A DNA stretch of 64,000 bases from the NCBI GenBank assembly GCA_038749595.1, contig JBCDHW010000005.1, positions 213,239-277,238 on the forward strand, given 5' to 3'. Of this stretch, positions 51,343 through 60,491 are shown in pieces. The DNA comes from Parvularcula sp038749595. Lineage in GTDB: Bacteria > Pseudomonadota > Alphaproteobacteria > Caulobacterales > Parvularculaceae. The translations under genes and the position numbers were made by a program. How positions within the stretch are numbered: position 1 is the stretch's first letter; each line of letters starts with the position of its first letter. The notes beneath the pieces are model-generated. The model had not been told where the DNA came from, did not search any database, and saw only the letters and a list, made by a program, of their open reading frames with translations.

Positions 51343-53178
51343 CTACCGTTGGACGAGATAATCCGGAGACGCCATAACCAGCCAAATCGCGAGCGAGACA
51401 CGTTCGTTTTGAGCGTCTCTATCGTTGGGGTCGTCAAATGGAACCATCGCGATAGTGTCGATGATCGCGGTCTTCGTCGCCTCAGACATCGATCCGTAGA
51501 CTAATAATTGATCGAGGTGATCAACAAGTGCAGTCGGATCGTTTGCGAGCGCAAGCTCCTCCGTGTACGCCGCCACAAATGCTCCGGCAAGGATCGCATC
51601 GTCCACGACCAAGCCAGCCTCAACCAAAAAAGCGCGCTCCTCAAGCTCAGACGCCGCTTCCACCCGCCAATTATAGGCCCAGTCTGCGATGAAGTTGAGG
51701 TAACCCGTCGTACTTGCCGCGTTGACGATTTGAAGCTCCGGCACCGTCATACCCACGGCGCCCGACTCCGTTCCTGGTGCCAGATAGCCTGGCCTATAGA
51801 AATTGAAGACCGAGGGTGCGCGGAAAGGATGCTGGCCTAGGGCGGACAGCTCTTGGGTCTCCCACAGCCTACTGACATACTCGGGGTTCTCAGCAGCGAC
51901 TTGAAACGCCCGCGCCCAGTGGGTGAACCGTAAGATCGGCTCACGGATCTTTCCAAAACGCGTGTTGGTGAGGTTTGTGTCCTCCCGGGCTTCTGGGTCG
52001 AAGACGATGGCCGCTAAAGTCGCAGCCAGGTCACCCTTGCGGCCGGTTCCTACGTTCGCGCCATTCGGCAATCGATAGCGACCTGCGTCGAATACCGCCG
52101 AGACCCGAGCAACATACTCCGGACTAGGATCACTTGTGGTGAACCGCTGGATGAGCTGTCGCCCGACGAACGGACCGACATTGGGATGGGCCATGATACA
52201 ATCCAAAGCCAAGTCGATACTCTGCTCGATTGTGGTGCCAGCCGGTACGGAGCAATTGAGAAACTCTTTCCGGTCCTCCGCATGAAGACTTTCATGAGGG
52301 GCCATGGGCCTCAAGAAATTATCGTCAAGGCCCGTTCCCTGATTGATGATCTCATCAATCGTTGGGTAGAGCGTTCGGTCAATGCCTTCGAGATCCAATC
52401 CGGTGAAAATCTTGGCCAGCCCCGTAATGTCGCGGTTCGTATAGAGCTCGATGGGCACGCCATCACTGCTCAGCACCGGCGATCCATCTGAGTTGAGTTG
52501 GACAAGTCCTGTGGTGAAGAGCTGCAGCAATTCACGCGCGTAGTTTTCGTCCGGAACGCGGCCCGTCACGGGGTCAGCCTTTTGGTTTCCCATGAAGGTC
52601 AGATACCAACCCATCGCAGGCTCGTAGGTGATCGCTTCAAGCAGGTCGCGATAGTTGCCAAACGCGTGCGCCGAAAGCACCTCCTGATGATTGGTGATGG
52701 CCTGCGGAATTTCCGAAATAGCGTTGTTTGCGAAATCGGAGACGACGAAGATTTGCGACAAGGCAAAACTCATCCGTTGACGGAGTTGATCATCACCCGA
52801 GATCGCATTTTTCCAAAAGGTGAACGTTGGGATAGAGCGTAAAATCGTACGATCGTCGGTGTTGCTGAAGCCGCCTTGCAAGAAACCATCGAGGTAGAAT
52901 GAGGTTGAGCTCTGAGGCTTCGCCAACTCAGCCAGGTACCATTCCGACGCTGACGAACCGACGAGGCTCGTCACATCGGACGGGTCCGGACCAAATGTCG
53001 TTTGAGTGAGGAATCGCGACGTCGAAGACGCTGTTGCGAATGGGACCCCATCGGCGCCGGAAACGGGTGGCGGTGGCGGAGGCGGTGGCGACGGAGGTGC
53101 CGGAGGCACTCCGCCACCATCTGCGGGAGGGGGGACCGCAGCACTGTTTCCGTCTCCGCCACCACCACAGGCGGCCAA
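51343..53178 (-). CDS. DUF1800 family protein, 5' end interrupted by an amber codon
   Basis: A ~611-residue protein: Gly/Pro-rich linker (VPPAPPSPPPPPPPP), then the DUF1800 domain (RFLTQTTFGP, RQRMSFALSQIFVV, NYARELLQLFTTG, HPNVGPFVGRQLIQRF). The frame begins with TTG at 53178, giving only LAACGGGG, which is a lipobox without a signal peptide. The missing signal (MMLKRGRWLQASLLAAFS) lies in the same frame just upstream, separated by a TAG at 53182-53184. Apart from this, the gene looks intact. It precedes the DUF1501 gene, its usual partner. Confidence 0.85.
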   Translation of the reverse strand: MAACGGGGDGNSAAVPPPADGGGVPPAPPSPPPPPPPPVSGADGVPFATASSTSRFLTQTTFGPDPSDVTSLVGSSASEWYLAELAKPQSSTSFYLDGFLQGGFSNTDDRTILRSIPTFTFWKNAISGDDQLRQRMSFALSQIFVVSDFANNAISEIPQAITNHQEVLSAHAFGNYRDLLEAITYEPAMGWYLTFMGNQKADPVTGRVPDENYARELLQLFTTGLVQLNSDGSPVLSSDGVPIELYTNRDITGLAKIFTGLDLEGIDRTLYPTIDEIINQGTGLDDNFLRPMAPHESLHAEDRKEFLNCSVPAGTTIEQSIDLALDCIMAHPNVGPFVGRQLIQRFTTSDPSPEYVARVSAVFDAGRYRLPNGANVGTGRKGDLAATLAAIVFDPEAREDTNLTNTRFGKIREPILRFTHWARAFQVAAENPEYVSRLWETQELSALGQHPFRAPSVFNFYRPGYLAPGTESGAVGMTVPELQIVNAASTTGYLNFIADWAYNWRVEAASELEERAFLVEAGLVVDDAILAGAFVAAYTEELALANDPTALVDHLDQLLVYGSMSEATKTAIIDTIAMVPFDDPNDRDAQNERVSLAIWLVMASPDYLVQR

Positions 53179-53238
53179 AACCTAGGAAAAGGCCGCAAGT
53201 AAGGAGGCTTGTAGCCATCGTCCGCGTTTCAGCATCAT
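53179..53238 (-). pseudogene. Signal-peptide start of the DUF1800 gene with in-frame TAG
   Basis: From the ATG pair at 53238/53235 (preceded by GGAGTGAG) the frame encodes MMLKRGRWLQASLLAAFS, then TAG, then VLAAC. Basic n-region, hydrophobic core and lipobox fit a lipoprotein signal perfectly, so the stop is most likely a recent nonsense change or a sequencing error. Confidence 0.7.
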
Positions 53239-53360
53239 CTCACTCCACGCACCGCAGGCCCTTGGTTTCGCTGGCCTCGTCAGTGCTAGGACGGCGCCGT
53301 CGGCGGCCATCCTCCATCGGTTGGAGATTTTTTCTTCAATTGCTGCTACGCCCGCAGCCG

Positions 53361-53633
53361 ATGGAGCAGCGGTCCCCCCTCTCCCTGGCGATCTTCGACC
53401 AGCACCGCGGCTTGGCCCTTCGGGTTATCGAGCGGCGCGTCGGCAACCGGGCGGAGGCGGAAGACATCGTGCAGACGGCTATGGTCAAGCTGCTCGAAAA
53501 TCCTCCGGAAGAGACTGTGAGCAACCCAGGCGCGTACCTGATCAAAATCGGCCTGAACCTCGCAACCGACCGTGCGGGATCTGACCTTTCGCGGTGTTTT
53601 AGCGCTGAACAGCCCAGAGCAGCTCGCCGCTGA
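53361..53633 (+). pseudogene. Truncated ECF sigma factor, region 2 only
   Basis: A 90-residue product starting MEQRSPLSLAIFDQHRGLAL, with region 2 (VIERRVGNRAEAEDIVQTAM, KLLENPPEETVSNPGAYLIK, IGLNLATDR) of FecI-type ECF factors, but no linker or region 4: sense coding is lost after about GSD. The rest is a short shifted tail (LSRCFSAEQPRAARR). It cannot bind -35 elements. The next recognisable sequence, in another frame, is FecR-like, so a deletion probably removed the sigma 3' half and most of fecR. Confidence 0.7.
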
Positions 53634-53712
53634 CGTTGCAGGGGCCCTCGACCTGGCGGTCGAAAGCGACGGAACAGTCCAGAAGCTCAAGCTCCGCAGG
53701 AACAGCGACTAA
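53578..53712 (+). pseudogene. FecR-like C-terminal remnant
   Basis: From 53578 the frame different from the sigma frame reads DLTFRGVLALNSPEQLAAD then VAGALDLAVESDGTVQKLK and ends at TAA 53710-53712. This looks like the last ~45 residues of a FecR anti-sigma protein, which normally sits between an ECF factor and a TonB receptor with an STN domain, exactly the setting here. The match is by eye and short. Confidence 0.4.
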
Positions 53713-53714
53713 CG

Positions 53715-56207
53715 TTGAGACGCAGACTTCATAGCCGGAGCGCCAAGACCTTGGCTGGCATCTGTGCCGCGCTTGCTCTCCAAACGGTATCTGCGACCGC
53801 GCAGCAAGCCCCTCCTTCATCGCTTCCCCCGCAGCGTCTAGATCTCGCGCTTGAACGCATTGCCAGCGAAGCCGGTGTGTCGATTGATTTCGCAGAGATC
53901 GATGTCGAGCAACGCAAAAGCGCATGGGTATGGCGCCCCGTTGATGTCGCGGCCGCTTTTGAGCAAGCACTGAGCTTCACAAATATCGAAGTCGAGCAAG
54001 TCACCCCGACCCTTTTCCGCCTTTCGAAACATGTCGGACGCACTGAATTTCCCGATACTGACCGTTTTGATGATGACATGGTTGTGGTCACGGCAACGAA
54101 ACGCGAAGCGGATCGTCGATCCCTTCCCATCGCCATAAGCGTTGCCGAGCGCTCATCCGTTGCAGAGACAGGAGCGGCTGATCTTCTTGACCTAAGCACG
54201 ACGATCGCCTCTCTGTCGACAACCAACCTGGGTCTCGGCCGCAACAAATTTTTCATCCGTGGACTGTCTGATGGTGCATTCGCTGACCGGTCACAATCCA
54301 CCGTCGGCGTTTACCTGGCTGATACGCCGCTTCTGTTTAACGAGACGGCGCCGGCGCTCAGGCTTTTCGATTTGGACCGGGTTGAAGTCCTGAAAGGGCC
54401 GCAGAGCACGCTTTTCGGAGCGAGCAATGTCGGCGGCATCGTCAGGTTGATCCCGTCGCCCACCAGCACCGACGAGACGTTCTACACGCATCGCATCGAA
54501 GGCCGGTCGACCCAAGGCGGTGCCCCTGGCTTCAGCACCGATGCGGTAGCGAACTTTCCTCTGATCCCCAGCCGCCTGGGTCTCCGCCTCTCAGCTTACC
54601 GTGATGACGCCGGAGGATTTATCGATCGCCCAATCACGGATGAGGAGGATATCAACGCAACGTTCTCCGAGGGCGTGCGTGCCAATCTCCGCTTCGATGT
54701 CAACGACCAGACACATGTCGAAGCATCTCACTGGCAAACCAAAGTTACGAGCCGGGATGCTCAGTATACAACTGCGCAGCTACAGCGCGAGAATAGTCTA
54801 GAAGAGCCGTACTCTGATCACTTTAGACTGAATAGTGTCAAGATTATGAGCGGCCTGGCGGGACTTCATCTCACGAGCATCACCAGCCGAATTGATCGTT
54901 CGACCAAAGTGGTCTTCGACAGCGGGCCAAGCATCGACACGATGCTACCTCAAATCGGCAACGCGCCGGTCACAGCGATGTTTGAGCAGACCCGTCACGC
55001 CGAGGCTTTCAGCCACGGAACACGGGTTTTCGGTTCCCATGCCGGGATCGACTGGCTCTTGGGCGCTTACCTTCTTCAGCGCACCGAAGAAAGTACCAGT
55101 GAGCTCTCCCAGTCCAACGCGGATGAAGCATCGTTCCTATCCGACTACCGACAGGAAAACCGGGAAGCGGCCTTGTTCAGCGAGGTTACGGTCGCGATGA
55201 CCCCGCGCCTCAGCTTCACGGCTGGCGCACGCGCCCAATATTCAGACGTTGAAGCAAATGTAGGAGCCGACGGTTTTCTAAACTCTGGGGTCGGAGGACT
55301 TGAAAATGCGAGGACAGAGCGTAGTATTTCTCCCCGGATCGCATTCACCTGGCAAGCCAACGATACCCTCAACACCTACGTCCAAGCGACAAGGGGTACA
55401 CGGATTGGTGGGCTGAACTTCAACACACCGCTTACGGCATTCCTCGATGACGTCGATGAAGGTCTCATTGACTCAGAGTTGGAGTTTACGATCATCGATC
55501 CTGATGAACTCCGCACCTTGGCCGAACAGTTCCCAGAAGCGATACCGGTCGATCCCGCACGATTTAACTCGGACAAAGTATGGAACACCGAAATCGGGAT
55601 CAAGTACTTGAGTAACAATTCCCGTGTACGGATTGATGCGGCGCTCTATCATCTGGCGTGGGTTGATATTCAGACAGACCAAATTCTGCCGTCGGGGTTT
55701 ACGTTTGTGACCAACGCTGGCGACGCGCGAATTTTAGGTTTCGAAGTTGAAGGTGACGTCCAATGGGGTTCGGGTTGGCGCTGGGAAGTTTCTCTATCGG
55801 TAAACGAGAGCGCTTTGTCCGAACCCGCGGCTTTTCTGGACGCACGCGCGGGCGCGGCATTACCGACCGTAGCTGCCGCCACCGCCGCCACCGCCGCCAC
55901 AGCGATCACATTCCCTCTCCCAGAGATAGGGGAACACAGGCCGCGCATGCGGTTTAATTCTCAGTTTGTCGGGCCATCCAATCTCCTGTTTGCGGAAGAC
56001 ACACCGACCACAGACGGTTTTTGGGAGACCGGCGCACAACTGAGCTACACCCCGGGCACTTGGCGTTTCGACCTCTTCGTCGACAACATTTTTAATGCGC
56101 AGAGAGACACGTTTGCCTTCGGGAACCCGTTCAGCTTCACCACTGAAGAGCAGACCACACCGCTCCGTCCACGCACCGTGCGACTCGCAATCAGAACGCA
56201 ATTCTAG
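53715..56207 (+). CDS. TonB-dependent receptor with STN signalling domain
   Basis: An 830-residue receptor: signal peptide (ending SATAQ), an N-terminal STN domain (LDLALERIASEAGVSIDFAE ... VDVAAAFEQALSFTN) that talks to a FecR protein, a plug (ATKREADRRSLPIAISVAE, VEVLKGPQSTLFGASNVGGI) and a barrel ending RLAIRTQF. Near the end is a low-complexity TAATAATA insertion from repeated GCC-ACC codons. It starts with TTG two bases after the FecR-like remnant. Its signalling partners appear lost, so regulation is doubtful, but transport could persist. Ligand unknown; ferric chelates are typical. Confidence 0.9.
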   Translation: MRRRLHSRSAKTLAGICAALALQTVSATAQQAPPSSLPPQRLDLALERIASEAGVSIDFAEIDVEQRKSAWVWRPVDVAAAFEQALSFTNIEVEQVTPTLFRLSKHVGRTEFPDTDRFDDDMVVVTATKREADRRSLPIAISVAERSSVAETGAADLLDLSTTIASLSTTNLGLGRNKFFIRGLSDGAFADRSQSTVGVYLADTPLLFNETAPALRLFDLDRVEVLKGPQSTLFGASNVGGIVRLIPSPTSTDETFYTHRIEGRSTQGGAPGFSTDAVANFPLIPSRLGLRLSAYRDDAGGFIDRPITDEEDINATFSEGVRANLRFDVNDQTHVEASHWQTKVTSRDAQYTTAQLQRENSLEEPYSDHFRLNSVKIMSGLAGLHLTSITSRIDRSTKVVFDSGPSIDTMLPQIGNAPVTAMFEQTRHAEAFSHGTRVFGSHAGIDWLLGAYLLQRTEESTSELSQSNADEASFLSDYRQENREAALFSEVTVAMTPRLSFTAGARAQYSDVEANVGADGFLNSGVGGLENARTERSISPRIAFTWQANDTLNTYVQATRGTRIGGLNFNTPLTAFLDDVDEGLIDSELEFTIIDPDELRTLAEQFPEAIPVDPARFNSDKVWNTEIGIKYLSNNSRVRIDAALYHLAWVDIQTDQILPSGFTFVTNAGDARILGFEVEGDVQWGSGWRWEVSLSVNESALSEPAAFLDARAGAALPTVAAATAATAATAITFPLPEIGEHRPRMRFNSQFVGPSNLLFAEDTPTTDGFWETGAQLSYTPGTWRFDLFVDNIFNAQRDTFAFGNPFSFTTEEQTTPLRPRTVRLAIRTQF

Positions 56208-56722
56208 ACCGAAACAGCGTATACAGATGGTCGAACACCCGGGTAGGTAAACGCGTGCTGCATACTGAGTGGATTGTGGTTCGTGAACACGCCCGCCCAA
56301 ACATTCTTGAAAGCTTAGCGCACCTGCCCGTCAGCACACAGGCCAGTCGAGCGTGAACGGTTACCGAGCGCCCGGCCTAAACAATCGGCCGACGCCAAAT
56401 CTGACCGCACTGTAAGCGCCTATAAAGTATCGCTTCCTCGCATGGAGAGAAAGCCGAAGCGCACCGCGCTGACGGGTATCTTCAGATGGCACCCTCCGAC
56501 CAGACCCCGTTCGCTGGCCCAGCCGCGATGGGACCCAAAAGGTCGACCATAGGCTGTTATACCGTCAGCACCAATGTTGCTTACGCGTGTAGACCTATAA
56601 GTGCTCCATGCGACATTTTGTGATATACGCTTGTACACATTTCGCTTGTTTTTCGCAATTGATTGCTATTTTCGATAACTCTCACCGGAGTGGAAAATCG
56701 GCGAACGCAGAGGAGATGGCGG
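56208..56722. promoter_or_regulatory. Intergenic region with Zur-box-like site before a TonB receptor gene
   Basis: About 515 bases without a recognisable gene. GCACCAATGTTGC at 56568-56580 matches the zur/zigA palindrome in 12 of 13 bases, ~143 bases before the receptor start. Confidence 0.35.
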
Positions 56723-58981
56723 GTGAAGATGACGAACGGGGGCGCGTGGATTTCCACGCTCGCGATAATTGCAACATGGGCGACGCAAACCAGTGCGGCG
56801 GCTCAAACCAACGAGACAGCGGAAGAGCAAAACCGCGCCGGCGTCTCGGGATCAGGGGATCAAATTGTCGTCACTGCTTCGCGGCGTCCCCAGGAGATCA
56901 ACAAAATAGCACGCTCTGTAGTGGTGATCAGTCCGGAGCTTATCACTGAGAACCTCAATAAGTCTTCGAACATCAACGATCTGATCAGTGCAACGATCCC
57001 GGGTTTCGGACCGCCAATCCAGAACGATATCGTACGTGCACAAACTCTCCGTGGGCGGACGCCCCAGTTTTTGATTGATGGTATCCCGCTTGGATTTAAC
57101 GGCGGCGCTGGGTTTGGCTCGAGCGAACTGGCGAAGTTTGATCCAGAGATCCTTGGCCGTGTTGAAGTTCTCTACGGTCCGAACGCCGTTTACGGCGCGG
57201 GATCGACGGGTGGCGTCATCCAGTTTTTCACGAAGGATGCATCCGCGAAGCCAATCGAGCTTCGCTTACGCCAACAGTTTTCTACGTTTTTTGCGGCTGA
57301 TAATCCGTTTGATGACGAAGTCCTGAGCTACAAAACCACAATCGGCGCGAGCGGCACGGTCAACAGGTTCGACTACGTCCTAAACTACAGCTTCGACTCC
57401 ATAAACGGGATCGTCGACGGCGAGGGTGACCTCAACAATCCAATCTTCTACGGCTTCGAGGATGAGAAAACGCTCTTCGCAAAGGTCGGTGTAAACCTGA
57501 CGGACGCACAACGCGTTGAAGCGTTTTACAACGTCCAAGAGCTCAACCCCGACGGGCGAAACTATCTTGTCTCCTTCACAGAGGATGGGCGAGCCATCGG
57601 GCGCGAGGATCCCAATCAGCTTCCCTTCAATTATGGAAGTGATAACGAACCGATCAATGAAAAAGAGTTCTGGAACGTACGCTACACCAACGATGAACTC
57701 CTGGGAGGTTCTCTTCTGGTCCAGTACTATGGGCGTGAAGAGGAGCGTGTGAGTGAGTTCATCGATCTACGACTGAACGCGCAATCTCCCTTTTGGCCAG
57801 CTGTTTTTCCGAACAACTATCAATCATTTTTTACGGACGAAGGTTATGGAGTGCGCTCTCAATATGCGCGGTCCATTACTGACAGGATCAACATTCTCGT
57901 TGGAGTGGACTACGATGAGCAAGAGCGGGCATCAGACGCCGTCGTCTTTGAAATCACGCCCGACTTTGACGAGACACGCCTCGTCACAACCCCTGTCGAT
58001 GAGGGCCGTTTCCTTTTTCCGGTGACGCTCGAAACGCTTGGCGTCTTCGCGCAAGGCGAGGTTGAAGTGAACGACCGGCTTCGACTTTCTGGTGGCTTGC
58101 GATGGGAAGACGTCGCCTTTGAAATAGGCGGTGGGCGACGTATTTTCGAACTTACCCTCGACGCTGCAGGTGCTCAGGTGGAACGTGCAGGCGGCAGCGG
58201 CGAAAACGACGGGGTCGCATGGAATGTCGGTGTGAGCTTTGACGCTACCGATTGGCTCACCGTGTTCGGCAATTTTTCGCAAGGTTTTGAACTCCCAAGC
58301 CTCGCTAACATCGCCGGGCAGGTACCCTCCGATCAAGCGCTTGAAAGCTCTGATGCGATCGAACCGCAAATCGTGGACAATTATGAGATCGGCATCAGAG
58401 GAGCCTTTGGCATTTGGGACTACACGCTCGCAGGTTTTTATTCTGACTCGGAGCTCGGCGAGAATTTTCTGTACAATCCGACGACGCTCGTTGGAGAGTT
58501 CAATCGAGCACCCCAGGAGAACTACGGTCTCGAAACGGTCATCGGGATGAACCCGACGGACGAACTCCGGTTATCAGCGGCGTTCAGCTGGAACGATGGT
58601 GACTTCGATAACGAAGGTGACGGTCTAGGGACACGGCCGTTGAGCGGGCTTGATGTTCAACCCTATAAGCTGGTGATCAACGCCAATTACGACGTTACGG
58701 ACGATCTCGAGCTTAACGCGCAAATCTTGAACGTCGGGGACCGCGACCGCGCTTTTGACGACGGTGTCGATGCTTTTCCCTTCGAAGGCTACACCCAAGT
58801 CGACGTTGGCGCCTTTTATAAGGCCGGACCCGGAACGCTGGGTGTGCAAGTGACCAACCTCCTCGACGAGACGTATGTCACCATCGGCAACCAGACTTAC
58901 ATCAACAACGTGATCTTCGCGCCGCGCGTGGTTGGCGCCCCGGGTCGGCAATTGACCGTTGCCTATGACCTGACCTTTTGA
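56723..58981 (+). CDS. TonB-dependent siderophore-type receptor
   Basis: A 752-residue outer-membrane receptor from the GTG at 56723 (AGGAG six bases upstream). Signal peptide ends TSAAAQ; TonB-box-like IVVTASRRPQEINK, plug with LRGRTPQFLIDGIPLGF and VEVLYGPNAVYGAGSTGGVI, and a barrel finishing LLDETYV...TVAYDLTF. No STN domain. I find no His or Cys in the protein, arguing against a His-rich zinc-uptake (ZnuD) receptor. It resembles hydroxamate/citrate-hydroxamate receptors. Confidence 0.92.
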   Translation: MKMTNGGAWISTLAIIATWATQTSAAAQTNETAEEQNRAGVSGSGDQIVVTASRRPQEINKIARSVVVISPELITENLNKSSNINDLISATIPGFGPPIQNDIVRAQTLRGRTPQFLIDGIPLGFNGGAGFGSSELAKFDPEILGRVEVLYGPNAVYGAGSTGGVIQFFTKDASAKPIELRLRQQFSTFFAADNPFDDEVLSYKTTIGASGTVNRFDYVLNYSFDSINGIVDGEGDLNNPIFYGFEDEKTLFAKVGVNLTDAQRVEAFYNVQELNPDGRNYLVSFTEDGRAIGREDPNQLPFNYGSDNEPINEKEFWNVRYTNDELLGGSLLVQYYGREEERVSEFIDLRLNAQSPFWPAVFPNNYQSFFTDEGYGVRSQYARSITDRINILVGVDYDEQERASDAVVFEITPDFDETRLVTTPVDEGRFLFPVTLETLGVFAQGEVEVNDRLRLSGGLRWEDVAFEIGGGRRIFELTLDAAGAQVERAGGSGENDGVAWNVGVSFDATDWLTVFGNFSQGFELPSLANIAGQVPSDQALESSDAIEPQIVDNYEIGIRGAFGIWDYTLAGFYSDSELGENFLYNPTTLVGEFNRAPQENYGLETVIGMNPTDELRLSAAFSWNDGDFDNEGDGLGTRPLSGLDVQPYKLVINANYDVTDDLELNAQILNVGDRDRAFDDGVDAFPFEGYTQVDVGAFYKAGPGTLGVQVTNLLDETYVTIGNQTYINNVIFAPRVVGAPGRQLTVAYDLTF

Positions 58982-59703
58982 TGACGTCTAAGAAAGTAAC
59001 GTTTACGGAGAACTTTGTTCTATCGGGCCTGGTGCTTCACAGCGTCAGGCCCGCGCTTCTCCAAACATCCAGGTCATAGTTCAAGTAGCTTCAGTATACT
59101 GAACATTCTCTTTGAATTCGGAATGGCCGCGTAACCGCGCGGGACTAGCATTGAGAGTTCTCCCTCCCGGACCTTTTTTTCTGTGTCCGTCCAATTGTTT
59201 TCGGCTTCGTGGAGCGCGCCGCGAAGCGTTGACGGGCGAAGCTCCGTCGGCTGCTTTCCAATGAACGCCCGCCGTCACTCTCACAGCAGCAGAAGCGTGC
59301 TCCGCTGATCTCAATCAGAATTATAAAAGTATTGAAACTGAACTTATGATCGAAGGGCGACCTCTGTGGCATTGTCTAGCCTGAGGCCGTTCGGCTGCCT
59401 TCGACGCCAGGTGAACATAATTTGCCCTGCGGCGAAGGAATAGGCCCTGCTTTCAGCATCAGCGCGATGGTGCTGTTGTCGTCCCGAGGATCCGTTCGAT
59501 GCGTTCGGCGCCGATGTCTGTGAACTCACGATCGATCATCCACCTTCGCGCAGAGCCTCAGGCCAACCCATGTGTGCAGTCATCTTGCCGTGCGATCTTT
59601 CCCTTTCGCGAAAGGCTGCTTTCTCAAAGTCGGGCTTAATCATCACGTGGATAGGGCGTACGCTTATGCATGACTGGGGACAAAGTTTTCCCCCTACGGA
59701 GGA
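58982..59703. other. Intergenic region after the TonB receptor, little content
   Basis: About 720 bases. A hairpin CGGGCCTG/CAGGCCCG (59024-59053) without a T tract may end the receptor transcript. The remainder has only short overlapping minus-strand frames with no recognisable domain and could be degenerate coding sequence; I cannot assign it. Confidence 0.3.
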
Positions 59704-59709
59704 ATGCCG

Positions 59710-59787
59710 ATGACGGTTATCCGAACTTTCCAGCCCCCTTCGCGCCTCAATCGCGTTTCAGCCAGTGACCATAGCTGGACCGTTTAA
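59710..59787 (+). CDS. Possible small open reading frame with strong SD
   Basis: A 25-codon frame, MTVIRTFQPPSRLNRVSASD then HSWTV, preceded by GGAGGA at good spacing (59699-59704). It lies 82 bases before the azoreductase gene and might be a leader peptide. No further evidence. Confidence 0.2.
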   Translation: MTVIRTFQPPSRLNRVSASDHSWTV

Positions 59788-59869
59788 GTATCCTAACACG
59801 GCTCTTCGGGCGGCGGGATTGCTTGCTGCAATGTCCCGTGCTCGCTTTCAGTAAAGGCTCACCACCATT

Positions 59870-60466
59870 ATGACGACTATCCTTCATCTCGATTCATCAG
59901 CGCGCCACGCAGGATCGTATTCGCGCCCGCTCACCGAAGCCGCTGTCGCGCGCGTCGGCGGCGCAGGCGCAAAGGTATTGCGCCGCGACCTTGTTGCCGA
60001 CCAGCCGGAGCTCATCGACGAGGCGTGGGTCACCGCAAACTTCACGCCGGCCCCGGAGCGCTCGGCGGAGCAGAAACAACGGCTCGCGGGTTCCGATGCT
60101 TTGGTCGAAGAGCTGACGGCGGCAGATGTCATTGTGCTCGGTGTACCGATTTATAACTTCGGGGTGCCCGGTGCCTTGAAAGCTTGGATGGACCTTGTTG
60201 CTCGCGCTGGCCTGACGTTCCGATATTCAGAGAACGGACCAGAGGGTCTCCTCAAAGGCAAGAGAGCCTACGTGGTTCACACCTCAGGCGGAACGCCGGT
60301 GGGATCAGAAATCGATTTCTGCTCAGGCTTTGTCCGCCACTTCCTTGGATTCCTGGGCATTAGTGATGTAACCACTATCGCTGCTGATGGGCTTATGGGT
60401 GACGAGGCCGCAGGCCTGGAAAAAGCACGTACCAAGATCAATAGGCTTCCAGTGGACAGCGCCTAA
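59870..60466 (+). CDS. azoR: FMN-dependent NADH:quinone/azoreductase
   Basis: A 198-residue flavodoxin-fold reductase: ILHLDSSARHAGSYSRPLT (FMN phosphate loop), VLGVPIYNFGVPGALKAWMD and SGGTPVG. AzoR reduces quinones and azo dyes by two electrons, avoiding semiquinones. It opens a plus-strand cluster with two glutathionyl-hydroquinone reductases (25-base gap) and a nitronate monooxygenase, consistent with quinone detoxification. Confidence 0.93.
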   Translation: MTTILHLDSSARHAGSYSRPLTEAAVARVGGAGAKVLRRDLVADQPELIDEAWVTANFTPAPERSAEQKQRLAGSDALVEELTAADVIVLGVPIYNFGVPGALKAWMDLVARAGLTFRYSENGPEGLLKGKRAYVVHTSGGTPVGSEIDFCSGFVRHFLGFLGISDVTTIAADGLMGDEAAGLEKARTKINRLPVDSA

Positions 60467-60491
60467 CGCCAAAGCTGAAGGAGAATGACCT

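Noticed and set aside
55860..55910. GCCGCCACC repeats as a possible CRISPR or VNTR array
   Set aside because: A short Ala/Thr codon repeat inside a TonB receptor gene, without spacers.
59081..59529. Overlapping minus-strand frames after the second TonB receptor
   Set aside because: Short, mutually overlapping, no ribosome sites and no recognisable domain; at most degenerate sequence.
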